Positions 34,704 through 45,419 of a stretch of 64,000 nt of DNA are shown here, one piece after another. The notes beneath the pieces were generated by a model. That model was not told the DNA's origin. It made no database searches and was given only the letters and a program-made list of their open reading frames with translations. The first letter of the stretch is position 1; each line of letters starts with the position of its first letter. This DNA is from Tetrastigma voinierianum. Lineage: Eukaryota > Streptophyta > Magnoliopsida > Vitales > Vitaceae. Where the stretch lies: NCBI GenBank assembly GCA_016808115.1, contig JAEQBH010002179.1:1-64000 (forward strand), read 5' to 3'. The position numbers were made by a program, and so were the translations under genes.

Positions 34704-36355
34704 TGTAAAACCCAGAAAATTCAATTTTTCTAAAAAAAAAATGTAAAACAAGTACTCTACGGAAAACCAAAATGTTCTTAAATCTCATATCTAAACTGAC
34801 TTCACCATTGAATCTGGCCTCACAACCCGCTTATCCCGGTCGACTCATCGCATTCCTCGAGACAAATGGAATTTCAATGCTGAGGCACTACGCTGAAGCT
34901 GGCCATTACTTAAGACGACATGGTGCACTTAGAATGGATCACATCAACCAAGTGTCAAGTGGAGGAAATAATGAAAGATAAAACAATAAAATAAAAATAA
35001 AAACAAAATAAGGAAAAAAATATAAATGAGAAAGGTCAAAATATAGAGAAGGCCATTTTTGGAACAAAACTAAGAATGGGTGAGCGTGGAGAAGAGAGAA
35101 GAGAGAGAGAGAAAGGGGAAAACATTTTTTTTTCGGCTTCTCTCTAAGATCTACTTTAATCTGACCGTAAGAGGCTGGCCGTGTAGAGTAAAGGTAAAGC
35201 TCAACACGCATCGAGAGCTACTATGGGCGCTGCAAAATTGGAGTTTCTTCAAACTCCACGAGGTATGGAATTTTCTTAACTGGGTTATTTCTATCCTAAA
35301 GGTCATTTAATGGCTTGGGGTTTTTCTTAGAGGCCGTGAGAGGCCGTAAATTTTTGGCTCCAATTTTTGGTATTGAGGTAGAATTTTTGGGACTCAAGTT
35401 TTACGCTTAAGGAATTTTCGGATCGTTTTAGGATAGTCCCAATGTGATTTTCGATTGTTTTCAGCAATTCCTGACCGTGTTGAGATTTGGTTTAATCCCG
35501 AATCGATGTCTTCGAGTTTTGTTGAGTTTTTCTGTATCACTGTAATTTGTTGATGAATGTCACCAAAAATGGTTCATGGCCGTGAAGGGTTCGAGAGGTG
35601 CCCTGTTTATGTGGGTCCGAGATTTAGGTCATTTTGTCTATTATTGTTGGAAAAATAAATAACATGTTGTTGTGTGTAAAAATCATTTTAATATGTGCTT
35701 GTGTGATGTATTAACATGGAAAGGTTTATGAATGGAAATTATATGTAGGAAATATAATTATTCGGAATTTATAAATGTTGCATGTAGCATGACATAGCAT
35801 GAAATGGCATGATTACATTTCATATGCATGGTCACATCGCGTCGTGTTGGGTGTGTATGCATGGTGTTGGTTATTCATCATTCTTGGTGAATGTGTGGTG
35901 AGGTCGAAAATGGGACAACGTCCAAAATCCAGACTCATGGTTGTATAAAACAATAATAAATATAAATCACGTAATTAAAGGGCAAGATGGGGCGATTCCC
36001 CTAGGGTGAAAGACCCAAATTTTATTCTTCTTGATCGCATAAGGATCCAGCCGATGAAAGTCTAAAGTGCCTGGCGTGCAAAACCTACGCTTTAGATCCC
36101 GAAAATTTGTAACCCAAATAAAATTACACTGATTTGATAAAATTAAAATAAATATCGGAGGGTTGTTCATCGGGTTAAGTCATCAAGTGAAACACCAATG
36201 ATCGGTTTTACACTTGGCGTTGCATGTGTGAGGAGCTCACAGACTTAGTTTATGGGCATGAGGAGTCTCATCTCATGCATCACATGAAATATTCCATATA
36301 GGATTGCATTTTCTATATGGAATGTGGTTTGATGTATGTATGCCATTACATGTGC

Positions 36356-38512
36356 TGTCGCACCCCCAACCTTCGCCTAGGCGGATGAAGGGGGCGCGAA
36401 ACTATACTGAGACTTTTTACCTGCTTTTTCAAACATTGGTGAGCCCCAGTTTTATAACTTAATCAAAATATCATTTACAAAGATACAAAAATAAAACTAC
36501 CACCGTAGTTGTGTTTATAGTGTCAATACATACAGTCCTGAGTCCCATTTACATATACATATACAAAAACTGTACATTTACATTTACTTAATCAGAGCGC
36601 AAAACCTACTGTGATGGACTCCTACTAGTTTGTTGGCCTAACAATATGCAGAAGATCGCGACGTCCTCCTCTCGCACTCCACACGTATTAAAACCCGTGC
36701 TGCTTAACGCCAGGAAAAACATGACTTATACGTATACACATGCACTAATACTCATTTACAAAGAAGCATATAGCAAGCACGTATATACAATAGCGTATAT
36801 CATAATTCTTTTCATGAATTCATAACAAACTTATACACATACTTGTACTTATAAGACTTATACTTGTTTAGATCTCCGTAGGAGTTACGTATTTATACTT
36901 GCACGGATACCTGTAGGTACTATAGATCTTATACTTGAACAGAGGTACCCGTTGGTACTACAGAGCTTATACTTGTACGGAGGTACTCATATGTACTACA
37001 TAGCTTATACTTGTACAGAGGTACTCATAGGTACTACAGAGCTTATACTCGTACAGAGGTACCTATATGTACATTCAGAGCAGAACGATGTACATTACTT
37101 TACTCTTATTCGTTATTCAGACTCTTATCATATAACTGCTTAACTACCTGCATCAAAGAATAAGAAATGAGTAGACAAAGATAATAAGCACCAAGGTACG
37201 CAGATAAAGATCAGGTGTCGTGAGGATAAAGCAGAGTGCCGGGCACTGACAGTAGAGTGTCATCGCACTAAGCAAAGAGTACCGGCACTATATGCATGCC
37301 CACGAACAGAGGTGTCGGTCATTCATCATCCAAATTTTAGGCGCCCTACAATTATATGTGTGTTCAGAACTTACTATCTTACTTCCATGGGGCATTAATT
37401 TTGCCAACATCAAACTCGTCGAGGCGGCGAGGTACGGTCTAATTTTTCCTTTACCTTACAAACATGAATGGACCCTTTTATACACTTATAGGGTCCTCAT
37501 TAGTCCAATAGACAAATCCTCGGAATAATGGAATAGCTAAACATGCCGAAAACACATGCTCTGTGAATAGTGCTACACCACCTAAGATAAGATTCTACGC
37601 TACGGCGAGGCCTTCGCTGCCACGCCCCTGGCATACCGAGCCTCGGCCCAAGCCTCCCTCCCAAAAGGCGGCGTGGACTTACGGCTGTCATGGGATCCCA
37701 CGCCGCACAGAAGACCCCGCGATATTGCCCAGATTTTCTGATTTTGTCCCTATTTCCATAAATTCAACCAAAATCAAAAGAAAACTCGTATACTCTCCAG
37801 AAAAACATCTTCCAAGTGTGTTCCTACCGAACCAAAACCAAACATATAAATTAATTAGGGTTTCTCCAAACCCAAACTTAAATACTTGTAAGTTAGGTTA
37901 ACTTCCTAACACCTAAACAGGTATCGATACATCATAAACCAAGAATCCATACTCAAAGGAAGGATTCCATACTCATCTTATATAAACTAGGGTTTTACCA
38001 ACCCATCTTTCAACGAATCTAGGATGAATTCCGAACTAAACCTTAGAAATGGAAGAAACTAATATCCATACAATAGTCCAAAAATCCATACTAATCCATA
38101 GCAATCCATACAAATCCATACAAACCATAGCAATTCATACCTTTCTTGGCTTTCTTTCTTCTTCTTCTTCTTCTTCTTCTTCACCCTCTCTCTACGTTTT
38201 TTGGTCTCCCAATATCCTAAAAATGAGAGACCCTAATTGGTCTTATCCCAATTTGGTCTAATTTTCATTTTATTACACTTTGGTCCTCAAACTCCCTTCT
38301 ATTTGCACCACAACTTATGTTGTTTCTATAATAGCATATCATCTTCTTATATTATGACTTTTGTGTCCCATTTTGACAAGTTACAAATTTGCCCTTACTT
38401 ATTTTCTAAGTTTCGGGCTAAGCTTTGAATTTAAATTACTTAAAAATTCAAATTATACTCACAAACACTCCTTAACACATCAAAACAACTAGGTATATTT
38501 TCTGGTGTTACA
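36356..38512 (-). mobile_element. Solo LTR G nested in solo LTR F
   Basis: Plus-strand ends are tgtcgcaccccc and ggtgttaca; read on the minus strand it starts tgtaacaccag and ends gggtgcgaca, the usual pattern for this superfamily. The flanking 5-mers tgtgc (36351-36355) and tgtac (38513-38517) differ at one base. The text of F on each side joins into cattaca-tgtgc-atttaggtg, paralleling attgcatgtgtacttaggtg in the LTR of C (15193). It holds a 38-bp tandem repeat and a ctt microsatellite (38150-38182). No genes. Confidence 0.82.
36852..37078. repeat. 38-bp tandem repeat in solo LTR G, about 6 copies
   Basis: Units start near 36852, 36889, 36927, 36965, 37003 and 37041. The unit combines gcttatacttgtacagaggt with actcataggtactacaga. 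The last three copies are the most alike; the first ones are diverged. The repeat gives a chance frame rich in LYLYGGTHMYY residues. Confidence 0.9.
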
Positions 38513-39090
38513 TGTACATTTAGGTGAGTAGCCCTTGTAGGAGAATTTTTCATCAAGATCGGCTTCATCACAGCGTGGACCCCCTTTCAAGTACAGGTGG
38601 CAGGAGACTAAGGTCTGGGCGAGGTCGTATTATGAAGGAGGCCAATATGTATCTTGATATTTTCGTAAAAGTATTTCAGATAAAAGAATTGTAACTAAAT
38701 TCTTTTGGGACTATTGTCTAAATAGCCGGTATGTAATTATGGTAAGAGGGTCGTGATCAGACTTTTACGAACTGTAATTAAGGGTTTTATTTTCATATTT
38801 TAGATTTAAATGTGGTCCTGGTAAAGGGATGTATATTGGGTTTATGGATAGATGGATCATGTGGGGTCAATACTACTTCTGTTGAGGCCCTGGATGGGTT
38901 AAGATTATACTCATAATAAAGCTGTATGTCAAGTAGAGCTCCCTCGAACAAAGGAGCATTTCCTGCCCGATTTTGTGAAAATATGGATCCCGATAAATAA
39001 GGACACACAATGTGGTATCTGCCACTAAATCCACTGAATTCACGGTTGACTGCTGTCACTTAGACCTACGACTCGGGGCGCTACATTAAT

Positions 39091-40776
39091 AAATTAAACT
39101 AATATAAAAATCATATTATGAAACAATTTCTAAAATCAATGTAAGTTCATATAAAAGTAATACTATTAACTAAATAACTAATACAATTAACTAAAATAAT
39201 ATTATTATGATATCTACATGACTGTTTTAATTATAATTGTTTAATAGTATGATGTATTAAGATCTAAGTTTCAAACATTATCTAAACTAATTTAATTTTA
39301 TCAAATTCAACTAAAATAAAACTATCGTATAAAAATATTTGTTATAAAATACTTCAATACCAAAATAAAACTAAAATCCATTTAAAATAAAATGCATAAA
39401 CAGAAAATTAATTCACAAAGAAACATACCTTAATTAATCTTGTACTTGTTATAATTGAAACCTTCAAGACCAAGATCTTCAAAATATTGAGATAAATCAC
39501 AAAAAAAAATATTAATTAAGAGTCAAATGGAGTCGATGATGGATAAGTTTTGTAATGAAGTGATATGATTTAGGGTATTTATGGAATTTTGGAGTCAAAA
39601 TAGCCACTGATTATCAAATAACCGTTGTGATTTAATTCTAAATCAGTTTGATGCATTTTGGTTCAAATTCCAATCATAGATCATCTTCTATATCCATTGA
39701 AAATCATTTTGGAACCGTTAGATCAAGTTTCATATTTAAAATCAACTGTTGGATAAAAAATATAATCGTTGGATGCTTTTAAAAAAGTGGATGAAATCTG
39801 GACCGTAGGATCAAACACATGGCCGATTTTTTTATACTTTTCCAACCCGCACGCGCATGATTTACACGCTTGATGTTTTGCTGAAATGTCAACATTTTCC
39901 AATATTTCATCAAACTATCGGCGATTTTTTCAATATTTGCTCGATTTTCGACCAACTAATCGCATACGTAATCAGACGCTGCCAACCAATATCCGATATA
40001 TCGCCCTAAGAAACCAATTTTTTGCTCCTTGGTTAGACTTACCATTTTATTAAGCACAAAGTAAAAATGTAGATAAGAGTACTTTTTAATTGAAGAAGGA
40101 TGCCTATAAGACTTACTCCTTGCACTAATCTTTGAAGTGTAAGGCGCCAGATTCTTGTGTGTGGTCAATTCCACATGCACATTGTTTTTTGACCATTGAC
40201 TTGATGCAAAGTGCTTGTTAACATACGCATCGAGCTCAAGGAGATGCATAACTAGAGAGAAAAAATCTGCAAAGCTTTGGAAAAGGAGACAAAAATCTTC
40301 TTCCAAAATGAGGGGGTTATAACATAAAAATAAAACAATTAACTAAGAAAGCAAACAAAAATCCTAAACTACTCATATTGTGGGCTAGTTAATCTGAAGC
40401 TAGAGACTAAGCCCGGGATAGTGTCATGAAAATTCAAGGGGGTTCAAAGATGTAATTCTCATCATTCTCCATAGTTGTGGAGCTCCCTTGACTTGAGGGC
40501 GAATATTCTCTCGTGTTGGTGAGCATAGTAGAGATGTGATAATTAAAGCGTATGTTTTGATCCCTTAACATGTCTTGCCGCATCTCTAATTGGAGCATTT
40601 TGCATGTAAGTGCCTCATTGGCACTATATTGTTCTTCTTTAAAATAAACCATCATACCATGAAGTTTGGTAAAGGTTTGTTCAATTGGGTTGGAATGTAT
40701 GCATGTATTCACTCCTTGAGGTATTACCTATTTGGAAAGTGGGTTGTTTCACTCTTATTAGTCTTGGGTGTGTAAT
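39091..40776 (-). other. AT-rich hAT 5' region and unassigned sequence
   Basis: From 39091 to 39430 the sequence continues the AT-rich intron seen left of F. On the minus strand an exon-like end aag|gtatgt lies near 39440-39425. Further on, two minus-strand open frames (40712-40434, 92 codons; 40306-39956, 116 codons) are longer than usual for this DNA. The first is rich in Met, Gln and charged residues and could be helical; the second is rich in Lys, Ser and Tyr. I recognise neither. They could be upstream hAT exons or unrelated remnants. Confidence 0.45.
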
Positions 40777-41094
40777 TGATTAGTACCCAAAAAGTGCTAT
40801 TTTGAGTCTTATTTAAGATAGATTTTGAGTGCTTTTGCGTACTCAATCATATGAATTGCCGATTGATACAAAAGTGTCCGTCTTTAGTACTACGATTTTG
40901 TTTCGAGGTTGTTTTTGATAGTTTTGTGAGCTCTGGGGAACCTCAAATTCTTCATTTCAAGTCAAGTCAGATCTGCTGATCTATGTGAGTTATCCAAGGA
41001 TTTCATCAAGCCGGATGAAAAATGCAAAGTGGAACCGGGCGGAATGAGATTTAACCGATGTCGAGGCAATGCAGAGAGTCAAGAAGATTTCTTT

Positions 41095-41275
41095 TATATA
41101 GCGAAAATTTCGCATGATTGCGAAATTTTCAACCACATAGCTTAAATTCACATCCTCGTTGTAATTTCGCTATGCACAATTTTCGCCATCATAGCGAAAG
41201 CTACTCGTGCATACGTAAAATTTGAATTTCTCTATGCTCGCATTTTCGCTATGATAGCGAAATTCACTATGCATA
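41095..41275 (+). repeat. Cluster of GCGAAA / TTTCGC words in LTR of H
   Basis: Within 180 bases there are about ten words in both orientations, including gcgaaaatttcgc (41101-41113), ttgcgaaattttc, taatttcgctatg, ttttcgccatc, atagcgaaagc, attttcgctatgatagcgaa and ctatgcatag. They can pair with each other as hairpins. The 3' LTR keeps a decayed set (gaattcgctatg, acagcgaaattcactatgc, 49005-49090). The cluster sits just upstream of the TATA box. Confidence 0.8.
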
Positions 41276-41392
41276 GCTTAAATTGGCTGGGCCTCTCGAT
41301 TTTGATCCAAACGACCTCGCTTTGTGTAATTCCCATTTTCGCTCTCTAATGTAATCATATATTTTGCATTTTTGGTATTTCACACTTCGTAT

Positions 41393-41405
41393 GGCTATAT
41401 AAGCC
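41393..41405 (+). promoter_or_regulatory. TATA box of LTR H
   Basis: The sequence ggctatataagcc is preserved in both LTRs (41393-41405 and 49194-49206) while the surrounding text has diverged. It fits a plant TATA box, with transcription expected to begin some 30 bases downstream. It lies about 870 bases before the LTR end. Confidence 0.7.
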
Positions 41406-42265
41406 ACTCTTATGACAATTCAGAATCTCTAACATTCATTAAAGCTTTCATTCACGCAGCCTTTGTTTTAATACAGCTTTCTCTCTCTCTTCTCTCTCTT
41501 TCTTCTCATTTTCGTCACAAACACCCCTTGAGGGATGACAAATCGATGTTTGGCTAAGCCCCTCAAAGCCTTGAAGAGGAGGGTTGCTAGGCTGGTTAAT
41601 GGAGGTTTGGCGTGTTCTCGCTTTAATGAAATGGGTACTGTATTTATTGTTCCAAACTTTCCAAACTAGGGTTTAATGCTGGCTTAATGTGTTTCTTTCT
41701 GGGTCAATACTGGTCATGCTTAGGTTCGCATTTAATGGTAGATACACTGACATTCTTTAGATGCCATTTACGAGCCACTGGAATTAGGTTAAATGGTGCA
41801 TTCTTCAAACTGCTGGAACATTAAATGCTCAATAAGTGTTTTAGCTCAAATAGGAGTGTTTTTTAAAGGTTGGTTTTTAAAGCTAAACAAAGATTCGGTT
41901 TTGGCAATGACTATATGTCATTTGCCCTAATGCGAGGAAATAACCCGAGGACACCTATATAACCCCATTTTATCAAGCTAGTGACCCAAGCCTTCTGTCT
42001 CCTCTCACACCCTACTTCAAGTCGTTTCATTACTCCTAGCGACCCCAACACCCACACACTTTCTTTTACAATCCAAAAATCCAAAAGAAAGCCTCACTAT
42101 TTTGAACCATGATACAAATCATTTGTAGGATGAAAACCCATCCCCTGCGGTTCGACCCTAGACTCTATATCATCGGGCAAAGAGGCTTGACTTCTGCCAG
42201 TGAGGGAGGAAAATAGAAACAAATTTTTGTTGATTCCTGATCACCCTACCGTGGCAAGAATCAAA

Positions 42266-42284
42266 TGGCGCCGCTCGTCGACGG
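42266..42284 (+). promoter_or_regulatory. Primer-binding site of element H
   Basis: The sequence tggcgccgctcgtcgacgg starts two bases after the LTR end. TGGCGCCG is the usual start of the Athila primer-binding site. It is better preserved than in element B. Confidence 0.8.
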
Positions 42285-42689
42285 TGCCAAACTGGCGCAT
42301 GATGAGTTGATATGTACTTGTAATCCTCTATTACAAGTATTGGTGACCTTTAACCCTTTTTGAATTTCGCTTTTGTAAGAATTTCAAGTTTTTTTTACTC
42401 AAGAGTCTCATTGGTCAGTTTTTATTTTTACAAATAATTTTTATTTAAATTTAACACTCCATCCTTTTGGCAAGCCTTGCTTCAGGTTCTTTCGTTTTGT
42501 CTCATTTTGTGTTGTGTGTTTATGCATCATTAGGGATAGAGACAGCTTCAGAGACTACAAAGAATCAAGACACCGCTTGAGCAAGGCTGTGAAATCAAGC
42601 AGCACAAAGGATCAAATGGATCCTCTACCCGAGGAACAACAAAGTCAAGAAGGTACCCAAAGGAATCCAACAAAGATACGCATCAATGA

Positions 42690-44150
42690 GGGATCACATA
42701 CACCCTCCTAGAGTGAGTGCTCCTCCCGCATCATACCGCCGTCAAGATAGCAGTTGAGACCTTATTCGTGCCCCCCGCTCTCCATTACTTCATGGTATGG
42801 AGAATGAAAACTACACCCACATACGGGATTTTGAGGAAGTGTGCATAACTTTTAAGGAGGGTGCAATTGATATGGATTTGTTGAAGTTGAAGGCATTTCC
42901 ATTGACCCTCAAGGACAAAGCCAAAATATGGCTTAATTCATTGAGACCTAGGACCATTAGAAGTCAAGTAGAGTCAGCAAAGTGCACTCTTAAAAAAATT
43001 CTTCAGTACTCACAAGACCAATAATTTGAAGAGGCAAATCTACACGTTTGCTGCCCATGACAATGAGAGGTTCTACCAGTTCTGGGAGAGGTTCATGGAG
43101 ACCATCAATGCATGTCCACATCATGGTTTCGACACTGATGCTTGTGAATCACTTCTCTATGGTGGCATGGTCTCAAAATTCTATGAAGCAACTTGGAAAC
43201 AATGTGTGGAGGACTTCCCTGAGCAAAGCACCTAGATGAAGCCATGACTTCTAAATTATGTATCGAAACTTCCAAGGATGGATGAGCCAAACCCAAGGGA
43301 GGTGGAGAAATGAGGCCTTCACCAACCAAAAGGAGGAATTTTTGCACCATCCGAGGATATGAGATGAAAGCAAAGATATCAACCCCAGCTAGAAGGTGGG
43401 AAGAGCTAGGAAGGAAAAAAGGCTACATGAAGTGCAAAAGAAGATCGAAAATCTCGCACAAAGCAACCCATGCAATTGCCATCCACCGGCCACACAGAAC
43501 ATTGTCCAATACTCGCGAGAGATTTATGCCAGAGGCATGCTATTTGACGGACAATCATACTATACCCACAATGTCTATATGAATCACATATATCCCATTT
43601 AAAGAACATCATCCCTTGAATCATCATTTATATACTGTCGTAATAACGTTGGTCTATTCAATCATGCTATCTATCTCTCATAGAACAATATATATTGAGA
43701 TAAAGGTGGTAGGCAATTTTGTGGAGGAGCAAAAGGAATCAATGTACAATTGGCTCAAAGAATAGATACCGTGGAAAGCACCTCGAACAAGAGAATAGAC
43801 GTATTGAAAGCAACCTTAATCGAAGATCGATAACCTACGTGATCCATCACCGTGATTAACAATTTACTAGAGGTAATAAGAGAAAGTGAAGATTCTTCCC
43901 AAACACCGCCAACCAAAAGGAGTCCATGAAATAGGTTCTCCAAAGAACTCAAGGATGGATGGTTAAAGGCCATCATTACTCTGAGGAGTGGGAAAGAAAT
44001 TGAGCAACCAGTGCCCATGACTGTTGAAGAAACAGAGAAAGAGAAGGAAGCTGAGCCTGAGAGGATAATAATCAGTGAAGATTCAGTGAAGAAAAACATG
44101 CCCCCTCCATTTCCTCAAGCACTAAGAAGCAAAAAAAAAAATCCCAAACC
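42690..44150 (+). pseudogene. Athila gag of element H (broken)
   Basis: Gag text begins near 42685 (MRDHIHPPRVSAP in one frame), then HGMENENYTHIRDFEEVCIT and LLKLKAFPLTLKDKAKIWLN at 42797-42960. A one-base change of frame at about 43020 leads into FAAHDNERFYQFWERFMETI and ACPHHGFDTDACESLLYGG (43050-43170). Later the linker is decayed, with ITLRSGKEIEQPVP at about 43975-44015 marking the gag-protease junction. The arrangement parallels gag of B, but H is the better preserved copy. Confidence 0.87.
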
Positions 44151-44830
44151 AAGCTGAAATTTGGGAGGTGCTAAGGCGCGAAGGTAAAGATTCATCGCTG
44201 ATGATTAAGCAGGTCCCAACATATGCAAAATTCTTGAAGGACCTGTGCACAGTCAAGAGAGGGTTGGGCATTGAAAAGAAAGCCTTCCTAACAGAGCAAG
44301 TTAGTGCAATTATTCAGAGCAAGACCCCGGTGAAATATAAGGATCCAGGATCCCCCACAATATCAATCAAAATTGGAGGGACTTGCATAGATAAAGACCA
44401 AGTGATCCCAGGGTTACAAACCTACTCGCCATATTCAAGTATAAGGAAGTTAGGTTTAGGGGAGCTTAAGCCTACCAACATCACTGTCATTACCGATCGC
44501 TGCAAAAATTCCTATGAATAGTTGAGGATGTGTTGGTAAAGGCAGACAATTCTACTACCCAAGGACTTTGTAGTGCTTGATACCGAACCAATCGCAAGGC
44601 CCAATCATGTGCCAAATTATTCGGGAAGACCATTTTGGCCACTTCCACGCAATCATCAATCGTTTAATGGAGCGTCATGCAGCCACATTTGGCAACATGA
44701 CATTGGAGCTCAATATTTTTCACTTAAGTAACAAGCACAAGCTAGCAAAAGATGACATGCAAGGATCTCAGGAAGTCTGCTCAATTGGTCTAAATGCAGG
44801 GAAACCAAATGCCCACAAATTGCAAGCGTA
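44151..44830 (+). pseudogene. Protease region of element H, active-site strip lost
   Basis: The open frame 44168-44521 gives IKQVPTYAKFLKDLCTVKRG, KKAFLTEQVSAIIQ and YKDPGSPTISIKIGGTC, the region upstream of the Athila protease. Where B has LLDLGA, H reads DQVIPGLQTYSPYSS, so the catalytic Asp-Leu-Gly strip is gone. KLGLGELKPTNIT follows. After a shift, FVVLDTEPIARPNHVP and HAATFGNMTLELNIFHLS (44570-44730) mark the end of the protease region. Beyond this point the RT that should follow is missing. Confidence 0.83.
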
Positions 44831-45419
44831 ATCAGAAGGAAAGTGAAGGGGGGCCACGGGAATCGTCGCGACGGCCACTCACGCAGCCAATGATCGCCAA
44901 AGATCACCCAAAGGAGAAGAAGTTCAACAAGAAGGAACTAAGCATGAAGGTCAAGAAGACACATCATCGCAGGCTGGCGATTCTCCTTCGACTCTCCATG
45001 AATGAATCGCAGAAGCCGAGCCGGTTCGTTTTCACTCCAGACCAAACCGCAAATGTAAAAAAATTTTTTGAATTTTAGCTTAATTTGGTTAATTTTTAGT
45101 TTATGCTATTTTTAGTAACCTTCCTTATCTTAATTTTAACTAAATATAAAAAATTCCTTGCTTAAGAATTTATTTCTTTTATTTTATTTTATTTTATTTT
45201 ATCTTATTTTTATTTTATTTTATTTTATTTTATTTTTTTGTTTATTTTTATTTATTTTATTTTATTTTTATTTTATTTTAATTAAAATTTCATGTTTTTC
45301 TGAAGGTTGGAAATTGGAGCAGGAATGAATTTCACAATAATGGCGAAATTCATTCTCAGGGCTTTTCTGCTGCTCCCGACCCTTCAAATACTAACGATTT
45401 TATGCAGGCCCCGCCATTT
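44831..45419 (+). other. Deletion junction and AT-rich spacer of H
   Basis: After the protease remnant a stretch of unassigned coding-like text (to about 45060) leads directly into AT-rich DNA. It includes a long imperfect TTTTA repeat (45174-45282). In B the corresponding AT-rich spacer comes only after 3 kb of RT, RNase H and integrase. The deletion must lie between about 44830 and 45100. Confidence 0.65.
45174..45282 (+). repeat. Imperfect (TTTTA)n low-complexity tract
   Basis: About twenty near-copies of attttattt in a row, broken by a single c (tatcttattt) and a few extra t. It lies in the spacer before ORF2 of H. Element B has a poly-T and AT-rich spacer at the same place. Confidence 0.95.

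Larger units (their letters stand above)
34704..39085 (+). mobile_element. Solo LTR F (Tekay-like), itself interrupted by G
   Basis: Starts tgtaaaacccag and ends ggggcgctaca, with perfect 5-bp TSDs ttaat at 34699-34703 and 39086-39090. Without G it is about 2.2 kb. Internal blocks match the LTR of C: aaatgttgcatgtagc (35770 and 14635), the cacatcgcgt block, gggacaacgtcc (35910 and 14789) and gtaggagaattt (38537 and 15230). It therefore belongs to the same LTR superfamily as C. There is no coding region, so it is a solo LTR. Confidence 0.93.
40777..42263 (+). repeat. 5' LTR of Athila element H
   Basis: About 1.49 kb, from tgattagtaccc to gtggcaagaatca. The first ~600 bases are repeated at 48678-49352 (for example gattttgtttcgaggttgtt and tatggctatataagcc). 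Words of the gcgaaa/tttcgc type cluster at 41095-41275. A TATA box follows them. The T/C-rich block 41480-41520 precedes a conserved aacacccctt-gagg. Confidence 0.9.

Noticed and set aside
36851..37143. Frame with LYLYGGTHMYYIAY repeats
   Set aside because: Explained by the 38-bp tandem repeat in solo LTR G.
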